NCBI GenBank assembly: GCA_021018995.1 | Contig: CM037587.1 | Location: forward strand, 16,245,366-16,309,365 | DNA length: 64,000 nucleotides | Direction: 5' to 3' | Source of the DNA: Chloranthus sessilifolius | Taxonomy: Eukaryota > Streptophyta > Magnoliopsida > Chloranthales > Chloranthaceae | Shown: one piece after another, positions 1-12,655 of the stretch | Layout: the number at the start of each line of letters is the position of its first letter | Position numbering within the stretch: position 1 is the first letter of the stretch | Made by a program: the position numbers and the translations under genes | Notes under the pieces: generated by a model | Seen by the model: only the letters and a program-made list of their open reading frames with translations | The model's database searches: none | What the model was told of the DNA's origin: nothing

Positions 1-190
1 TTTTAATTTTTTATTTTATTTAGTAATTGGGGTTTTTTAAGTTAAGGGGGTGTGACAGTGAAAGACCCCTTATACAAATGGCGATTGAAACCCAAACTAC
101 ATATTTACATTTTGCATTTCAGGGAGAGTTGGTTACTTATTTAATTCATAAACAATTAAAAAAGTTGATGTTATTACCACACAACTTCAT

Positions 191-508
191 GTCACAGCCA
201 CCTCACTTTAACAAAAGAAAAAATTGTTGATTGCTTCAAATCATACAATGGAGATCGACTTTCATCGTCCACACAACAGATCTTGAGATCATGGACTTAC
301 TATCAAACCGTCAAATTTTGATTCCACGTTGTACACATTAAGTGAATGTGAACTGCGTTTAGCAGAATGTGGTTCACGTTCGCTTTTTGAGATGTTTGAC
401 ATCTGACTGTCTTGTGGAAGGTTGGGGTGTAAAACAATCTTCATCGGCTAATTTAAAAAAATCAACAGATTTTCCCTTTGTTTGAGTGAGGTGGCTATAA
501 CACATTTG
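191..508. repeat. Foldback MITE, family M1, copy A
   Basis: The two ends are imperfect inverted copies of each other (both arms carry gccacctcact followed by aacaaa and a ttgttgattgctt-like block). The family is recognised by the words gattgcttYRAATCA, atggagat and cttgagatcatgg in the left arm, their complements in the right arm, and an A/T-rich centre with tgacacacat-like words. No coding capacity; a non-autonomous DNA element. The host superfamily is not determined because no clean TSD is visible. Confidence 0.7.
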
Positions 509-560
509 TTGTAGTAACACAAGCCCTAAAGCATGCCTGCTACCAACCCCTACCAATTTA

Positions 561-970
561 ATAAAGGGTACCTTTAAATACACCTTCCGAATTTTAAAAT
601 GTGCCCACACTATTGATTGCTTTAAATCAGGCAATGGAGATTGTGTTTCGCTCCAATCTTCAACACAAGCAATCTTTAGGCCATGAACTTATCATCAAAC
701 GGATAGCTTTTTATTCCACAAATCATATATCTAAAAAATGTGGCCCTAAAGTCATGTTTAAGTGTGTTGTGTGCTTAGGACCACGTTTTTAGGATCTATG
801 ACATATGAAATAAAAAACTAATCGCATGATGGCACATTCATGGCCTCAAGATCCCTTGTGTGGACGATTGGAGTGAAACACGATCTCCATTATATGATTT
901 AAAGCAATCAGTGATTTTTGGGGTGGGTGCATTTCAAGATTTTGTGGGCGTATTTAAAGGTACCCTTTAA
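561..970. repeat. Foldback MITE, family M1, copy B
   Basis: Terminal inverted repeats are clear: taaagggtacctttaaata at the left end and its complement tatttaaaggtacccttta at the right end. The inner arms carry the M1 words (gattgctttaaatcaggcaatggagat; complement near 885-910). The ends differ from copies A and C, so M1 is a family with a common core and variable outer arms. Non-coding. Confidence 0.75.
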
Positions 971-1680
971 TAGATAACCTTCATTAGTCGTTGACAACAT
1001 TAAACCGGATGACGAAGATAGTTTTATGGGCATATCATCGGACAGTCAAGTGACACACATGCCAAAAAAAAGTGACCCAAAGATACCATAACACACATAG
1101 GGCAATGGTCAGGTTCAACTAGTTTATAGAAGATAATTTTGACTCTGTATCTTCCTATGAAAAGGGTTCAACTAGTTCATAGATATCCCTTATTATTATT
1201 ATTATTATTATTATTGTTATTATATTAATCAGAAGTTATGATTCTCTTTCATCCAATGGCTGAAAATCTAGTTGAACACGAAATTAAGTTCAACCAGTAG
1301 ATCAAAATTGATAAGTCATTTAAATGAATTCTTTTAAGTAACTGTATAATATAAATAGTATGTTTACATTTATCTTTATATTTTTCTAGAACATAAAACC
1401 TTATTTTTTTTCTTTTCGAATGCAGATGAATAAGTTCGAAGATGCCAAAAAGTTATCGCTTGGGTTACTCAATCCATCGGGTACATTCTACTATTTAACT
1501 TTACTCTTTTTGTATTACATTTTCTTTTAATATATACTTTCCTTATATTGTTAGTTGCATTTTCAAATTATACATAGTCGAATGGAATATACAGATATAT
1601 CTAATTTAGGAATACGAGTATTATTTTATTGTCAAAAAATAGTTGTTATGAATTTTTTTTTTTCAAAGTAATATGAAAGA
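971..1680. other. Intergenic, no gene seen
   Basis: No recognisable coding sequence. It holds an ATT microsatellite at about 1191-1228 and otherwise A/T-rich unique-looking DNA. Confidence 0.6.
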
Positions 1681-1735
1681 GGGGCCCCATTTTAGGAACT
1701 CGTCTTGGGTCCTTAAAATCTCAAGGCCGGCCCTG
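1681..1735. mobile_element. Terminus of a hAT-like element (GGCCGGCCCTG end)
   Basis: The block ends in caaggccggccctg, preceded by a G+C-rich stretch (ggggccccatttt, cgtcttgggtcc). This resembles the end of a widespread plant hAT-type family whose TIR begins CAGGGCCGGCC. The partner terminus is not visible upstream in the window, so the copy is truncated or starts before base 1. Confidence 0.45.
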
Positions 1736-1835
1736 ATTATAGTATGTCTATGTTTGAGTTTGATGGTGTGTAAGGCTTATTGTAGAAAACCAACTGTTGC
1801 TGCTTTAGTTTGTTAATCACTAAAAGTCTTAAATC

Positions 1836-2104
1836 AGTTCGGTTTGTATAAATTTTGAAAACTCTAAGCCGAAACCGAAGAAATTGATTCAATTCGATTA
1901 AATGCTACAAATAAAAAAAAAAATTTAAATGAGGTTTAGAAACCAAAAACCGATCGAACCAACCGAACCGATAACTATTTGTTCAGTTTCGATTTTGAAC
2001 CTTATCGGTTCGGTTTCAGTTTCATAAAATAGAAATCGATAGTTATCGGTTCGGTTTCGATTTTGCATGAAAACCGACCTGAACTGACCCGATAGCACCC
2101 CTAG
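1836..2104. repeat. Dispersed repeat rich in atcggttcggtttc
   Basis: The words cggttcggtttc, aaccgaaccga and their complements recur at least six times, and the segment ends in gacccgatagcacccctag. This low-complexity signature is typical of non-autonomous plant hAT-like dispersed repeats that start tAGGGGTG. A 60-residue open frame on the minus strand is a by-product of the repeat. A similar shorter copy lies at 8123-8260. Confidence 0.5.
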
Positions 2105-2205
2105 CATTTGGTATAACTCCTTGGGGCTTAAGAGACTTTGTGATCTGATATGGAACTCTCACGGCTTAGGAGCACGTTCGGTAAGCCATCCCTCTGCCCC
2201 CAATA

Positions 2206-2986
2206 TCACTATTTTAAGTAAAAGTAGGTCGAGTTGGGTCAAGAGCTTGGGATGACCTAATTATTTATCCTAAAAATTTTGTCCTAACCCATGCCCAAGT
2301 ACACTTTTAGGGCCGAATCATTTTGGGTTCGAGTTGAGTTAAGTTTTGATTGTCCTGATTATTTTTTACTTAAAAACTAGGCTTGAAACTGGCCCAAACA
2401 CATATATATATATCCTTTTAAAGTTATTAATTTTATTTATTTTTAATTAAATATAATTTATTTAAATGCCCTGAGATTAACCGTTGTACATGATAGCCAT
2501 TGTGCAACTATTGTCTGTTATAACCAATGTGCAGCCATTCTTCTTTCATGCAACCGTTGTTCGTTATAATTATCGTGCAGTTGTTGTCCTTTCAAGCAGT
2601 TGTTGTCCGTTACAACCATTGTGCAACAAACTAAAATGAAATATTTGAATAAAAGCATGTACCAGAGCCTCTATAATATTAATATAATAATTTAATTAAA
2701 ATTTTAACCTTTTTCAATTTTTTATTAGAAAAAGAAAATAGTCCAAGTCCAACCAAATTTTATTTAAAAAAAATAGTCAAACCAAATTTTATTAGAAAAA
2801 AATAGTTGAAAAAAAAAGCCCAAAAAAACACCCAAGCTGCCTAGCCCAGTAGAGGTCGGGCTTGGGTTGAATAAATCGCAGCCCGGATTAGGATCGGACT
2901 GAAAAGTTTGGGAATCCACTCGGATAGGTTAGGGCCGGGTTGAACCCAACCCGACCCTAATCTGGCCCATTGAGAGCCCTAATCAT
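2206..2986. repeat. Second dispersed repeat (gggtc/gaccc type) with internal short tandem array
   Basis: The left part carries ggtcgagttgggtc and the right part cccaacccgaccctaat...gagagccct, giving imperfect inverted ends as in the 1836-2104 repeat. Between about 2478 and 2632 a unit of roughly 35 bp (gccattgtgcaac / gttgtccgttataacca) is repeated about five times with divergence. No coding sequence. Confidence 0.45.
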
Positions 2987-3225
2987 ACGAAATTATTAAC
3001 TGAGAAAGTTAAGAAGTTAGATAAAAGCGGGCCTTGCGCACTGGTAAGAGGACACACCCTTAAGAACGACTTAGAGTACCAAGTGACTTGGCACTCAGGC
3101 AGCATACCTAGATGCAATTAACAAGTTGGCTTGGGCCGGGCTATTTTAGGCTCGCAAGGCTTTTGATAGGCCTAATTATTTTTGTGAAGGCTCAAAATTT
3201 TCTTGATTACAAATCAGTTCAGCGT

Positions 3226-4242
3226 TGTGCCACGGGGTCACACTTCTGCAACCTCAGTCCCGTGCGGCACCTAACGCACGTTGCGCTAAGTCAGCCTACT
3301 TCTGATACCAACAGTCGTGTGGCGTCCTTCGACTTGCTTTCAACCCGCACGGTGCTTCGCTACCGCATGTAACGAAGCGAACCCATCTACACATCAGCTC
3401 TGATACCACCCGCCTAGAGGATGGGAACTCCCCCAACGTGGTTACCTCTGTTTTATGGCCTACCACCCAGCTGTATCGTGTCTCTTACGACATGCTCATT
3501 TGCACCACTGTGCTAAACTTAGCCTGCTCAAGCTTCACCCTGTGTGTTGCACTAGTACCTCGCTTCACAACAGTTTTGGCATGCAGCTCCCCATGCCACC
3601 ATGTCGTGTTCACATACCGAACCAAGCCCACAGCTTTGTGCCTTGTGCTCGCGTGCTCAACTGAGTCCCACGCAGCTTGCCTTCGTGTGCGTTCCGAATT
3701 ACTAGCACTCATTCATCCTTGGCCCACGTGTTGTCATGCTCAACTGAGTCCCACGTAGCGCTGGTGTTCTTCTTGTGAGGTTGCCCAGCCGTATGCACCG
3801 CGACACAAAGTCCGGAGCCATACATCAACCTCCCTTGGGTGCCACACGGCATCGCTGCGTCGACGTCCTAGGCCCACCCTTTCAGACATATGAGACACTT
3901 GCGCCCCCTCTGGCAACGTAAGGCCCCGTGTGGGTGGAAGGCAACTCTCCAGCTCCTCTCCCACATAGAAGAGTAAAACAGTCAATCAGCCAGAATGGCA
4001 GGAGAACCTCAAACATATTGGTTTAACATATCGCATCGCTAACCTATCTTGGCTGTGTCGCGTCCGTGTCGCTCCTGCGTCTTACCCACATGCGATCGTG
4101 CCGCGTCCTCGCAGTGCGACAACGTCGCAAGACCCTCTTGGCCCCCATGTCGCGTGCCCTCCTGGCACCACATGTCGTGCCCTTGACACCACATGTCGTG
4201 CCCCAGGCACCAAGCTGCAAGCTCGAGTATTGGCCCGTCACA
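3226..4242 (-). mobile_element. Solo LTR, same family as the element at 54786-57285
   Basis: On the minus strand it begins TGTGACGGGCC and runs to ...GTGGCACA, about 1,017 bp. It matches the 1,029-bp LTRs at 54786-55814 and 56257-57285 over most of their length, including the ggcacgcgacatg words, the catacggctgggcaac stretch and two internal TGGTATCAGAG motifs (complement at 3397-3408 and 3301-3310). No internal region or second LTR is adjacent, so it is a solo LTR. A clear 5-bp TSD is not visible. Short open frames inside it are not genes. Confidence 0.8.
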
Positions 4243-4482
4243 ATTGGCCCAAGTATAATACGTGTGGGCTTGGGCCGCAATACTTAATATAATAGAGCTT
4301 AATGGGCCCTATTAATTAGTCTCGAACCAGGTCGGGCTACAATTCAAGCCGGATTTGGCCTGATTACATTCGAGCGCAAGTTTTATACCTAAGCCAGAGT
4401 GTACGCCCCAAACTCTCCAAACTAGGCAGGTGGTTCTCTTTGATGGCCAATCCACTCATTAAATAAGTGAACATAAGTGAAT

Positions 4483-4906
4483 GGGTATGGCTTTTCTCTC
4501 ATGTAACCACACAGTTTTTCACAGACAAAAACTATTGATGGATTTGAATCAGATGATGGAGATTGTTTTTGTTTCAAATTTTCCCACGATAAACCTTAAG
4601 ATCATAGCGGGCCTATTAGACGGTCAAATGTTGATTCCTCATAAGACACATACCTAAAAGTGATCCAATTCATGGTCAATTAAGTTGACCTTTCACTTTT
4701 AGGGACGTGTGCTATGTGGAATCAACATTTGACCATCTTATAGGCGCACCATGATCTTAAGATCTGTCATGGGGAAGATTGGAAGAAAAAACAATCTCCA
4801 TCGTCTCATTCAAATCAATCAATGGTTTTTGTTCCTGAAAAAGTGTGTGATCCTTACTCCTTTCAGTGTGTGATCTTACTCAAAACAGGTGAGAGTAGCT
4901 ATACCC
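4483..4906. repeat. Foldback MITE, family M1, copy C
   Basis: Long inverted arms: gggtatggcttttctctc at the left, complement of ctactctc...ataccc at the right, then the M1 core (gaatcagatgatggagattgttt and its complement near 4790-4815). About 420 bp, non-coding. It abuts the next element with only two bases between. Confidence 0.75.
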
Positions 4907-4908
4907 TA

Positions 4909-5473
4909 GGGTCTGTTTGGCAATTTTCTAGAAAACATAGGAAAAGGTTTTGTAAATCCAATGAATTCCAGCTCTTTGGGAATTCATAGGAATTCATTGT
5001 TTTCTGGTGTTTGGATTGTGTAATTGGCACATAGAAAATAGAAAATGACCACTATCGACAGTATATATCTCACACACCCAATAAATTTAACTTTCTATTA
5101 TGAAGGAAATTTCGTGAAAGAAAGAAAAATTAGAAAAGATAAAAAGTGAGTTTAGGAGAGAAATTTGAGGAGAGAAAGAAATTAAGAGATAGAAATTAAA
5201 AGAAATACATATAGAGAGAAAATTTATGAGAGAGAAACTCGGAAAGAGAGACATCTAAAAAGGAGAATGATAATAGAGAGCTAAGAAAGAGAGAGAGAGA
5301 GAGATTTAATTATTATTTATTTATTATTATTTTTAATTTTTTTCTTTTTAAATTTTTTTTAAAATTTCATATTTAATTTAATTATTATTATTATTATTTT
5401 TACTTTATTTTTAAAATAAAAAAAATTAAAAAAAAAGTAAAAATATAAAAATATAAAAAAAATAAAAATAAAA

Positions 5474-5514
<41 letters not shown>

Positions 5515-6376
5515 TGATAAAATAAATAAAAATAAAAATAATAAAATAATACAAATAAAAAATTCTTTTATTTATATTATTTTATTTATTATTATAATTT
5601 ATTCTATTTTTTATTAGTTTTATTATTTATTAATTTTATTTTTTTATTTGACTATTTTATATTTTATAAAAAATTTTATTTTTATTTTTATATTTTTATT
5701 ATTTATTTATTTTATTAAATATTTTATTTATTTTATTTTATTTTATTTTTTAATTTTGTATTTTAATTTTAATTTTTTACTTATTTATTTATTTTATTAA
5801 AAAAATTTTATTTTTTATTTTTTTATTTTTATTTTTATTTTACTTTAATTTTTTTAATTTTTAATATTATTTTTAATTTTTTAATTTTTATTTTATAATT
5901 TAAAATTTTATTTTAATTTATTATTATTATTATTTTAAATTTTATTCTTGTAAATTTTGTATTTTTATTTTTATTTTTTATTTATTTTATTTAAAATTTT
6001 TTTTTAATTTTTTAAATTTGTATTATTTATTATTATTTTTTTATTTTTTTTTAAATCTTATTTTTTTTAAAATCTTATTTTTTTTATTTTTTTATTTTTG
6101 TATTTTTATTTTATTTTTTTAATTTTTTTAAATTAAAAAAATTTTTAATTTTAATTTTTTAATATTTTTAATATTTTAATTTATTTTTTATTTATATTTA
6201 ATTATTTTTATTTTATTTTTAAAATTTTATTCTTTATTATTATTTTATTATTTTTTTTATTTTTTTTATTTTATCTTTATTTTTTTACTTCTTAAAAAAA
6301 ATTTAAAATTTTTATTATTTTATTTTAATTTTTTGTAATTTTTTTAAATAGTTGATTTTGTCTTAATTTATTCATC

Positions 6377-6418
<42 letters not shown>

Positions 6419-6615
6419 AGAAATCGAGAATGACAAAAGTTTTTCGATGAAATCCTACTATTTTAGAGGAATTTGTCGGTTTCCAATAGAATTTTTTTTT
6501 TTTGAATTTTCCTATAATTTTCAGTGGCACAACTTTGTTGTCAAACATATGAAAGTATCACATTTCCTTTTATTTTCCATGATTTCTTTTCTTTTCCCCC
6601 TATCCAAACAGGCCC
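4909..6615. mobile_element. Tourist/Harbinger-like non-autonomous element with an A/T-only core
   Basis: Ends are GGGTCTGTTTGG and CCAAACAGGCCC, the inverted repeat typical of PIF/Harbinger-Tourist elements. Just inside are gga-aaag words on the left and cttttcttttccccc on the right. Internally a CT tract (about 5473-5508) and a GA tract (about 6381-6415) flank roughly 850 bp with almost no G or C. No transposase is present. Flanks cta/taa allow only a degenerate 2-3 bp TSD, so the superfamily call rests on the TIR. Confidence 0.6.
5511..6360. repeat. Nearly pure A+T tract
   Basis: About 850 bp made of shuffled TTTTATT, AATTTT and TTATTATT words with only scattered C and G. It is not a simple tandem array: the words change continually. 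It is bracketed by dinucleotide tracts (CT before 5511, GA after 6380), which look like an inverted pair. Confidence 0.8.
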
Positions 6616-7204
6616 TAAGTGAATTTGGTTCCCTTAGATTAGTGAAATCATAATTTCATATACAATGAGCACTGTTTTATTAGATGTACAATTTTGTAGA
6701 CCATAAGATGTGCACCAAGGATCAAAATTTTGATCTAAATGTCCGAAATTTCAGTTTCGATCCCCTCCAAAATCAAAATAAAACCCGGAATTTTGATCTT
6801 TGATATGCACCGACCTTATTGATGGATTTCATGGTTAGAATTATTTAAGGTACTAAACATGAATGTGTCTCCTACCTCAATAAATGTAGTTCCAAATATA
6901 TTAACGGGCGTCACTTACCTAGTGAATCTCGGCAGTATTTCCAATTATTAGGTTCACTAAGCACTCTATTTTATAGAGTGCATTCTCGAGAACTCCATGT
7001 AAAGATGAGTTAGTACACATGTCTGTGCGACTGGGTAATGTGCACATACTTTTAATTTATGAAAATTCGCACACGTCACGTAATCACACAAATGTGTGGG
7101 CTATTTTATCGTCCATGATAAATGGACACCCGTTGTAAACTAACTCTATAAAGATATAGTGGGTTAAAGATTGCATTAAACAAAATTCTCTATAGTAGCC
7201 GCTT
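6616..7204. other. Intergenic, nothing recognised
   Basis: No coding region, TIR or LTR recognised. Confidence 0.5.
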
Positions 7205-7830
7205 CATTTTAAAATGAAGGGATTTTTGCATGTATTCCCTTAAGTTATGTCGTATTTACACTCCGCTCCCGTGTTTCACCTATTTATTATGTAGTCTCTA
7301 TTTTTTTGTTTCCTTTACATTTTTCCCCCTACAAGGATTAATAATTGTTGATTATTATAAAACTAAACTTTGAGTGCTTGGAATCAAATGATGGAGATCA
7401 ATTTTTACTATAATTTTTTACCCAATGAATCTTGAGATCATGAGCATCAGACAGTCAAATTTTGATTCACATGACACACATATTGAAAAGTGGTCCAAGA
7501 ACCATGTTTGATGTACACCCACGTTCATGATTACTTTTTGTATTATTTTCCAAATGAAATCAAAATTTGACCTCCTGATGGTAGACTCGTGATCTCAAGA
7601 TTCATTGGGTACAATATCATGGTGAAAAATGATCGTCCAATTCAAAGCAGTCAAAGTTTAGTTTTTAATAGTCAACAGTTGATTTGTCACTTAAGGGTAA
7701 TAAATAAAGGAAACACAAAAGCAGGATTGCAATGTGAATAGGTGAAACATGAGGGGCGGAATGTAAATACGACATGTCGTAGGGGGTAAATGCAAAAACA
7801 AGTTTTATAATAGCCATTCATTTTAAAGAT
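7205..7830. repeat. Foldback MITE, family M1, copy D, with long inverted arms
   Basis: The arms pair over about 170 bp or more: left arm words tgcatgtattccct, gtcgtatttacactccgc, gtttcacctattta and aaactaaactttga recur as complements in the right arm (7640-7800). The core carries the M1 signature (gaatcaaatgatggagatca; cttgagatcatgag). Another partial M1 left arm begins at about 7830 (gatcgctttgaattac). Confidence 0.75.
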
Positions 7831-8122
7831 GTTTGATCGCTTTGAATTACACGATAGAAACTTGTTTGCTATATGATCTTTTACTCACTAGAAATTTGCA
7901 TCAAGTCCTTCGCCTCAAGTGTCACACTCGATGAAATATATACCACATGCACCGAATCAATGAGCCGCTCCGATGTAGATTAAAAGCGGGTTGGTTACCT
8001 TATACCATCTCACCAAAATATAATAGGCACTACAAACTTATTTGATGTGTTGAGAAAATATCAAGTATTCGGTGACCGGTGCAAGTAGTTTAAAAGACAC
8101 TTTACTCATCATTCAAGTGAGT

Positions 8123-8260
8123 AGGGCTGTACATTTTTTAGACCGAACCGATGGGTACCGGATTGAGTTTGGTTTGATAAAAAGGAAAATCGAGAAGTTT
8201 TGTTTGGTTTTGATTCCTAGCCTCCCCAAGCCGAAACCGACTAAATCGAACTGAATGTAG
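8123..8260. repeat. Short copy of the ccgaaccga / tcggtttgg dispersed repeat
   Basis: Starts tagggctgtacattttttagaccgaaccg and ends in aaccgactaaatcgaactga. It is composed like the 1836-2104 repeat and looks like a non-autonomous DNA element relic. No gene. Confidence 0.45.
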
Positions 8261-8625
8261 TTTGTAAGTAATTATATATAGAGTACATTTATTTCCACCT
8301 AGAGATTCTTTGAGTTTACCACGCTCCCGCTCCGACCTGTGCATAAAATAAACCAAAAAACCTCCCCAAAATTTGTGAGGCTAATACGCCCACCGTTTCC
8401 TTTCGGTACACCCACTTATTCATACAAACCTCTCGAGCTCTTCTTCTTCCTCTCGTTCCCGCTCTACGACTTCTTTGAACACCAAGCATTCCCCACGCTC
8501 CCACATTCGTTCTTTTTCGCTCAGTTGAACACTCACGACCTTCTTCTTCTTCCTTTCGGTACACTCACTTACTTTCTTCTTCCTCTCGTTTTGGTTTCGA
8601 ATTCGTGTTATTGGGAACACCGAGC

Positions 8626-11600
8626 ATGAGTTCAAAAGACGCAAATGATAGCTCCGAAGAGCTGATATCCTATGATAATGATCTGTAGTTGACGGAATTT
8701 TCTCGGACAAAATCACAATCTCCTGTACAAGTAAATGAGTTTTTTTTCATTCTATTTGTAATATTTTTTCATTATATTATTTTTCATTTAATTTGTATTC
8801 ATTTTCATTATATTATTATTCATTCTATTAATATTATTTTTCATTCTAAGTAAACTTAGGATTTGGTAAATGAGATATTTTTCATTCTATTTGTATTCAT
8901 TATAATTCCATTATTTTTAATTCTATTTGTATTAGTTTTCATTATATAATTTTTCATTCGAAGTAAACTTAGGGTTTGGTAAATGAGTTTTTTTTAATTC
9001 TATTTGCATTATTTTTTATTATATTATATTTATTCTATTTGTATTGATTTTTATTATATAATTTTTTAATCTAAGTAAATTTAGGATTTTTATACATTAA
9101 TGAAAAATAGTTTAGTAGGTTCCATTCCATTTCTATATTAAATTTATTTATAAAAGAGTAATATATATTTTTGATGGATTGACTTTAGTTCAACATGGAT
9201 TGGATTTGATTAAAAAATGATTGTCATTGAATCTTTAAGTATTTCGAAGTAAGTTACGAGAGGGTATATATATTTTTAAAATAGCATTATCTTGAAAATT
9301 ATGTACATGAGTTCGTTCATTTCAATAGTGATAATGTTATAATCGTTATGTTATTATGTTCAGGAGGCAGATACGCAATCACAGAATATGGACCTTACTC
9401 TTCCTATGACCACAAATAAGATCTTTAGTACCCGCGAAAAAATGATAGAGTGGGCTTGCGATATCACAAATAAAGTGAAAACTGTACTTACGACACAGAG
9501 GGCCGATAAGGGATTTCAAGGCCGCATTGCCAAAGTGAAGTTGGTTTTTGAGAGCGAGGAGGTAATTTTTGTTTGCATATGAAGGGACAATCCAAAACCT
9601 TAGCAACGAGAAAAACTTTTACGAAAAAGTCAGGTTGTCCGTTCTCATTACGAGGAACGAAGATTAAACAAGAAGGGAAGCCTGCATAAAATTTGGAAGT
9701 ACTTTACGGAGTTCACAACCACCCCCCGGGGCAATTTGGAGAGGTCATTCGTATGTCGAACGATTAAAAGAAAACGAGAGAGGTTCTGAAAGAGATGTCA
9801 ACTGTCGGGGTGAGCCTAGTCATGTACTGTATAGCATTCAAAAGAAGGATTCAAAGATTTATATGACTATTCAAACAATTTACAATGAGAGGCATGTGAT
9901 GCGGTTGACTGAGAAAGATGGGAGGACTCACCTCCAAGAGTTGATGTTCAAGTTTGAACAATGAAAATACGTCTGTTTTCATTGTAAACATCTTAAAACA
10001 GATGAATTAACCGATATCTTCTTCTCTTATCCAGATTTAATAGAGCTAGCGAACATCTTCCCTCAGGTGTTTATTATGGACTACATGTACAAGACGAAGA
10101 AATACGAACTTCTGGTATTGAGCATCATTAGAATGACCTTCACACAAAAAATCTTTTACGTTAGTTTCGCGTTCATATCATCCGAGAAAGGGAACGCTTA
10201 TGTGTGGGCATTGCAACCATTCAAATTTCTTTTTAAGAGAGGCGAGCTTCTATCTCTATTCGTCACCGATTGAGAGAAAACACTTATGAATGTAATCAAA
10301 GTGGTTTTTTTTTAAGCCAAACACATTTTATGTGTATGGCACATAAACATGGGTGTGTTGAAGAACTGCTGAAAGGTGTTTGACACTACAGAAGAATGGG
10401 ATGCCTTCCAAAAGGCATGGAATCGTGTCATGTAGAGTTTATCAGTAGAGGAATACGAAACCGCGATAGATACCATGGTCCATCGGTATGCGGATCATCA
10501 AAGTATCCTCCACTATCTATATGCGACTTGGATAGAACCCCTATAAGGAAAATTTTATATCAGCATTGACGAATGAGTATATGCATTTCGATAATACAGC
10601 TTCAAACCGAGCGGAGAGCACGCATGCTCAAATCAAGCACGAGTTGAGATCTTCTATCGTTGACCTTTTACAATCATGAGAGAAGATTGATAGCGTCATT
10701 GAGCTGCAACATATACACATATGAGCTTCATTTGAGGAAAGTAAACTTAAGAGGGGGCATCATTATTTCGCCCATTTCTATGAGCTCATAGTGGGTCACG
10801 TGTCTAGAGTCGCGCTCGAAATTATAGAAGCAAACAGAGTTGTAGTTGAGACGTATCCTATTATGGAATCTCAGTGCAGGCATGTACTGCGCAAGACACA
10901 TGGCCTTCCATGCTTATATGAGCTCTTTTCATGGCTATTGGTCAGTGACAGAATTCCACTCAAATTCATTCATCCTCGGTGGAAGAAACTCTACCACTTT
11001 AAAACTGATGCATCCTCAAGAGGTGTTAAAGTCTTAGAATATTTTTGTTGGATATACAATAGATATGAGAAGTTCGACCCTGCTGTCCAGGGACAAATTT
11101 TTAAATAGTTACATGAGATGGCAACCCCCACTACGATTTATATGGTCAAGCTAAAGTTGTCGCAGAGTAAACGTGGCAAGCCTAAGGGGAAGGAGAATAA
11201 ATAAAAACATAATGCGTCATCGAAAAGAGAAAAATCTGGGTTTAAGCACGTAATAAAAGAAGCTAATACGAAGGCGAAGGCAAAGGAGAAAGGGAAGAAG
11301 GCTGCAATCGTTGAAGTTTCGAAGCTTCAAGAAGGTCTCGAAATAAAATTATATCTAAAAAAACTCCCTGAGTTTGTGCGTCCTATCGTAACAGATATCA
11401 CAGAAGTAACGACAGATGGACACTGCAGGTTTAGAGTTGTTGCACACTGGTTAGGGATGGGCTACGATAGATGGAAGGTAGTGTAAGCAGATTTGTTGGC
11501 TGAGTTGACCACCCACACGGAGAAGTATTTACCGATTTTCAGCAGCCAAGAATGAATAATTCAAATACATGTGATCCTCAACTGCTTCACCGATCATGCT

Positions 11601-11905
11601 TGGAGTGCCTATTGGATGGCAGTGCTGGATATAAGATACCTAATAACATCGTGCTATCGTACCCCTTTAGTCTTTCTTAGCACTCGACTTTGTATGACCT
11701 TTTTTCACTGTGGACAGCAGCAGACACAACAGATAAGGTGATTTGCATCGCTCACATGAACGGGTGTCACTTCTTCCTAGTCACCTTGATTAAAGATAGT
11801 CTCATTCCATCATCGACGACTGTATGGAGGCCGTGGGATGGCGGTCTTTGTTTGCAGAATGATCTAAGAACTTCAACTCTACTAATGATGATGAGAAAGT
11901 TGTGA
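8626..11905 (+). pseudogene. MULE (Mutator) FAR1-type transposase with C-terminal OTU-like domain, decayed
   Basis: Mutator-like transposase relic. Exon 1 runs 8626-8730 (35 codons, TAG at codon 21) and is joined by a good GT-AG intron (8731-9363) to the exon starting at 9364. Exon 2 encodes a FAR1/WRKY-GCM1-type N-terminal zinc-binding region: KKSGCPFSLRG near 9640 and a VHNHPPG motif near 9710. The MULE core near 10067-10360 shows FIMDYMYKTKKY (first catalytic Asp), SLFVTD (second Asp) and the CVWHIN motif. Downstream is a lysine-rich linker (11160-11300) and an OTU-like cysteine-protease start, DGHCRFRVVAH, near 11420, then LWTAADTT and HFFLVTLI towards 11905. MULE transposases joined to OTU-like proteases are known in plants. 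More than ten stops and several frameshifts make it non-functional. A C/T-rich 5' leader (8420-8620) precedes it. I did not find the terminal inverted repeats. Confidence 0.8.
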
Positions 11906-12655
11906 CAAAAGAATATTCGGTTATTGACCTTGATTGATAATTTTTTTAGTTGGGGTAGGGTATATTCATGTAAATCTTTAAAATATTACAATCATGCCAG
12001 CATCTTTTTGTGTAACTGGTATTAATACATACTATAAAATAATACAGAAATGAATAGAAAAGAAATTTTTTTGTTAAAGTATTTATTTTCTTTTGCTAAT
12101 AATTCAGTGACCATTTCCCTCACAATGCCTGATTCATAGCTCTAAGATTATTTATCTCCAAATTTCTATAACCATGTTGGCTGTCATAATCCTATTTGAA
12201 TTCTTAAGGGTGTCTGAGAATTCTATAACCATGTTGGCTCCAATTCCTGAACAAAAACTTTAAGGTAATTTAAGGGTAGGGGGATCCATTACATGCACAT
12301 GAGAAGTTGGCCTTGGCATATAATTTAAAGGAAAGATTTGGCAATAGGAGACTTATGCCATATATCTACCTTGTTTGATTTTAAGTCCATGATTTAAAGA
12401 TCCTTGCGCAAAATATTAGCACAATTCAACAGTTGATATAATTTAATGGAGTCAACAACTATTATTTTATCGATGTAGGATCTAGGTACGCTTTATTGTT
12501 GGTTGATGTAGGACCGAATTGGGCAACTTCTTTAGTATTTAATTTTGTTGTTGGTTGATGTAGGATCGAGGTACGCTTTGTTGTATACAACATTCAGCCA
12601 AACTCGATGCATAGTCCATCCTTTCAATGTCTCGCAAGTTTAACGTAAAATCAAG
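11906..12655. other. Non-coding, short direct repeats
   Basis: No gene seen. The phrase ttggttgatgtaggatc plus aggtacgctttrttg occurs twice (about 12474-12503 and 12553-12584), with a related third piece between. The phrase ttctataaccatgttggct occurs near 12163 and 12213. These may belong to the 3' end of the MULE. Confidence 0.45.

Noticed and set aside
3226-3410. Primer binding sites of a separate element at 3301 and 3397
   Set aside because: The same motifs occur inside both LTRs of the 54786-57285 element, so they are internal LTR modules.
3438-4292. Several open frames on both strands (up to 106 codons)
   Set aside because: All fall within a solo LTR with the same sequence as LTRs elsewhere; the frames are by-products of G+C-rich repeats.
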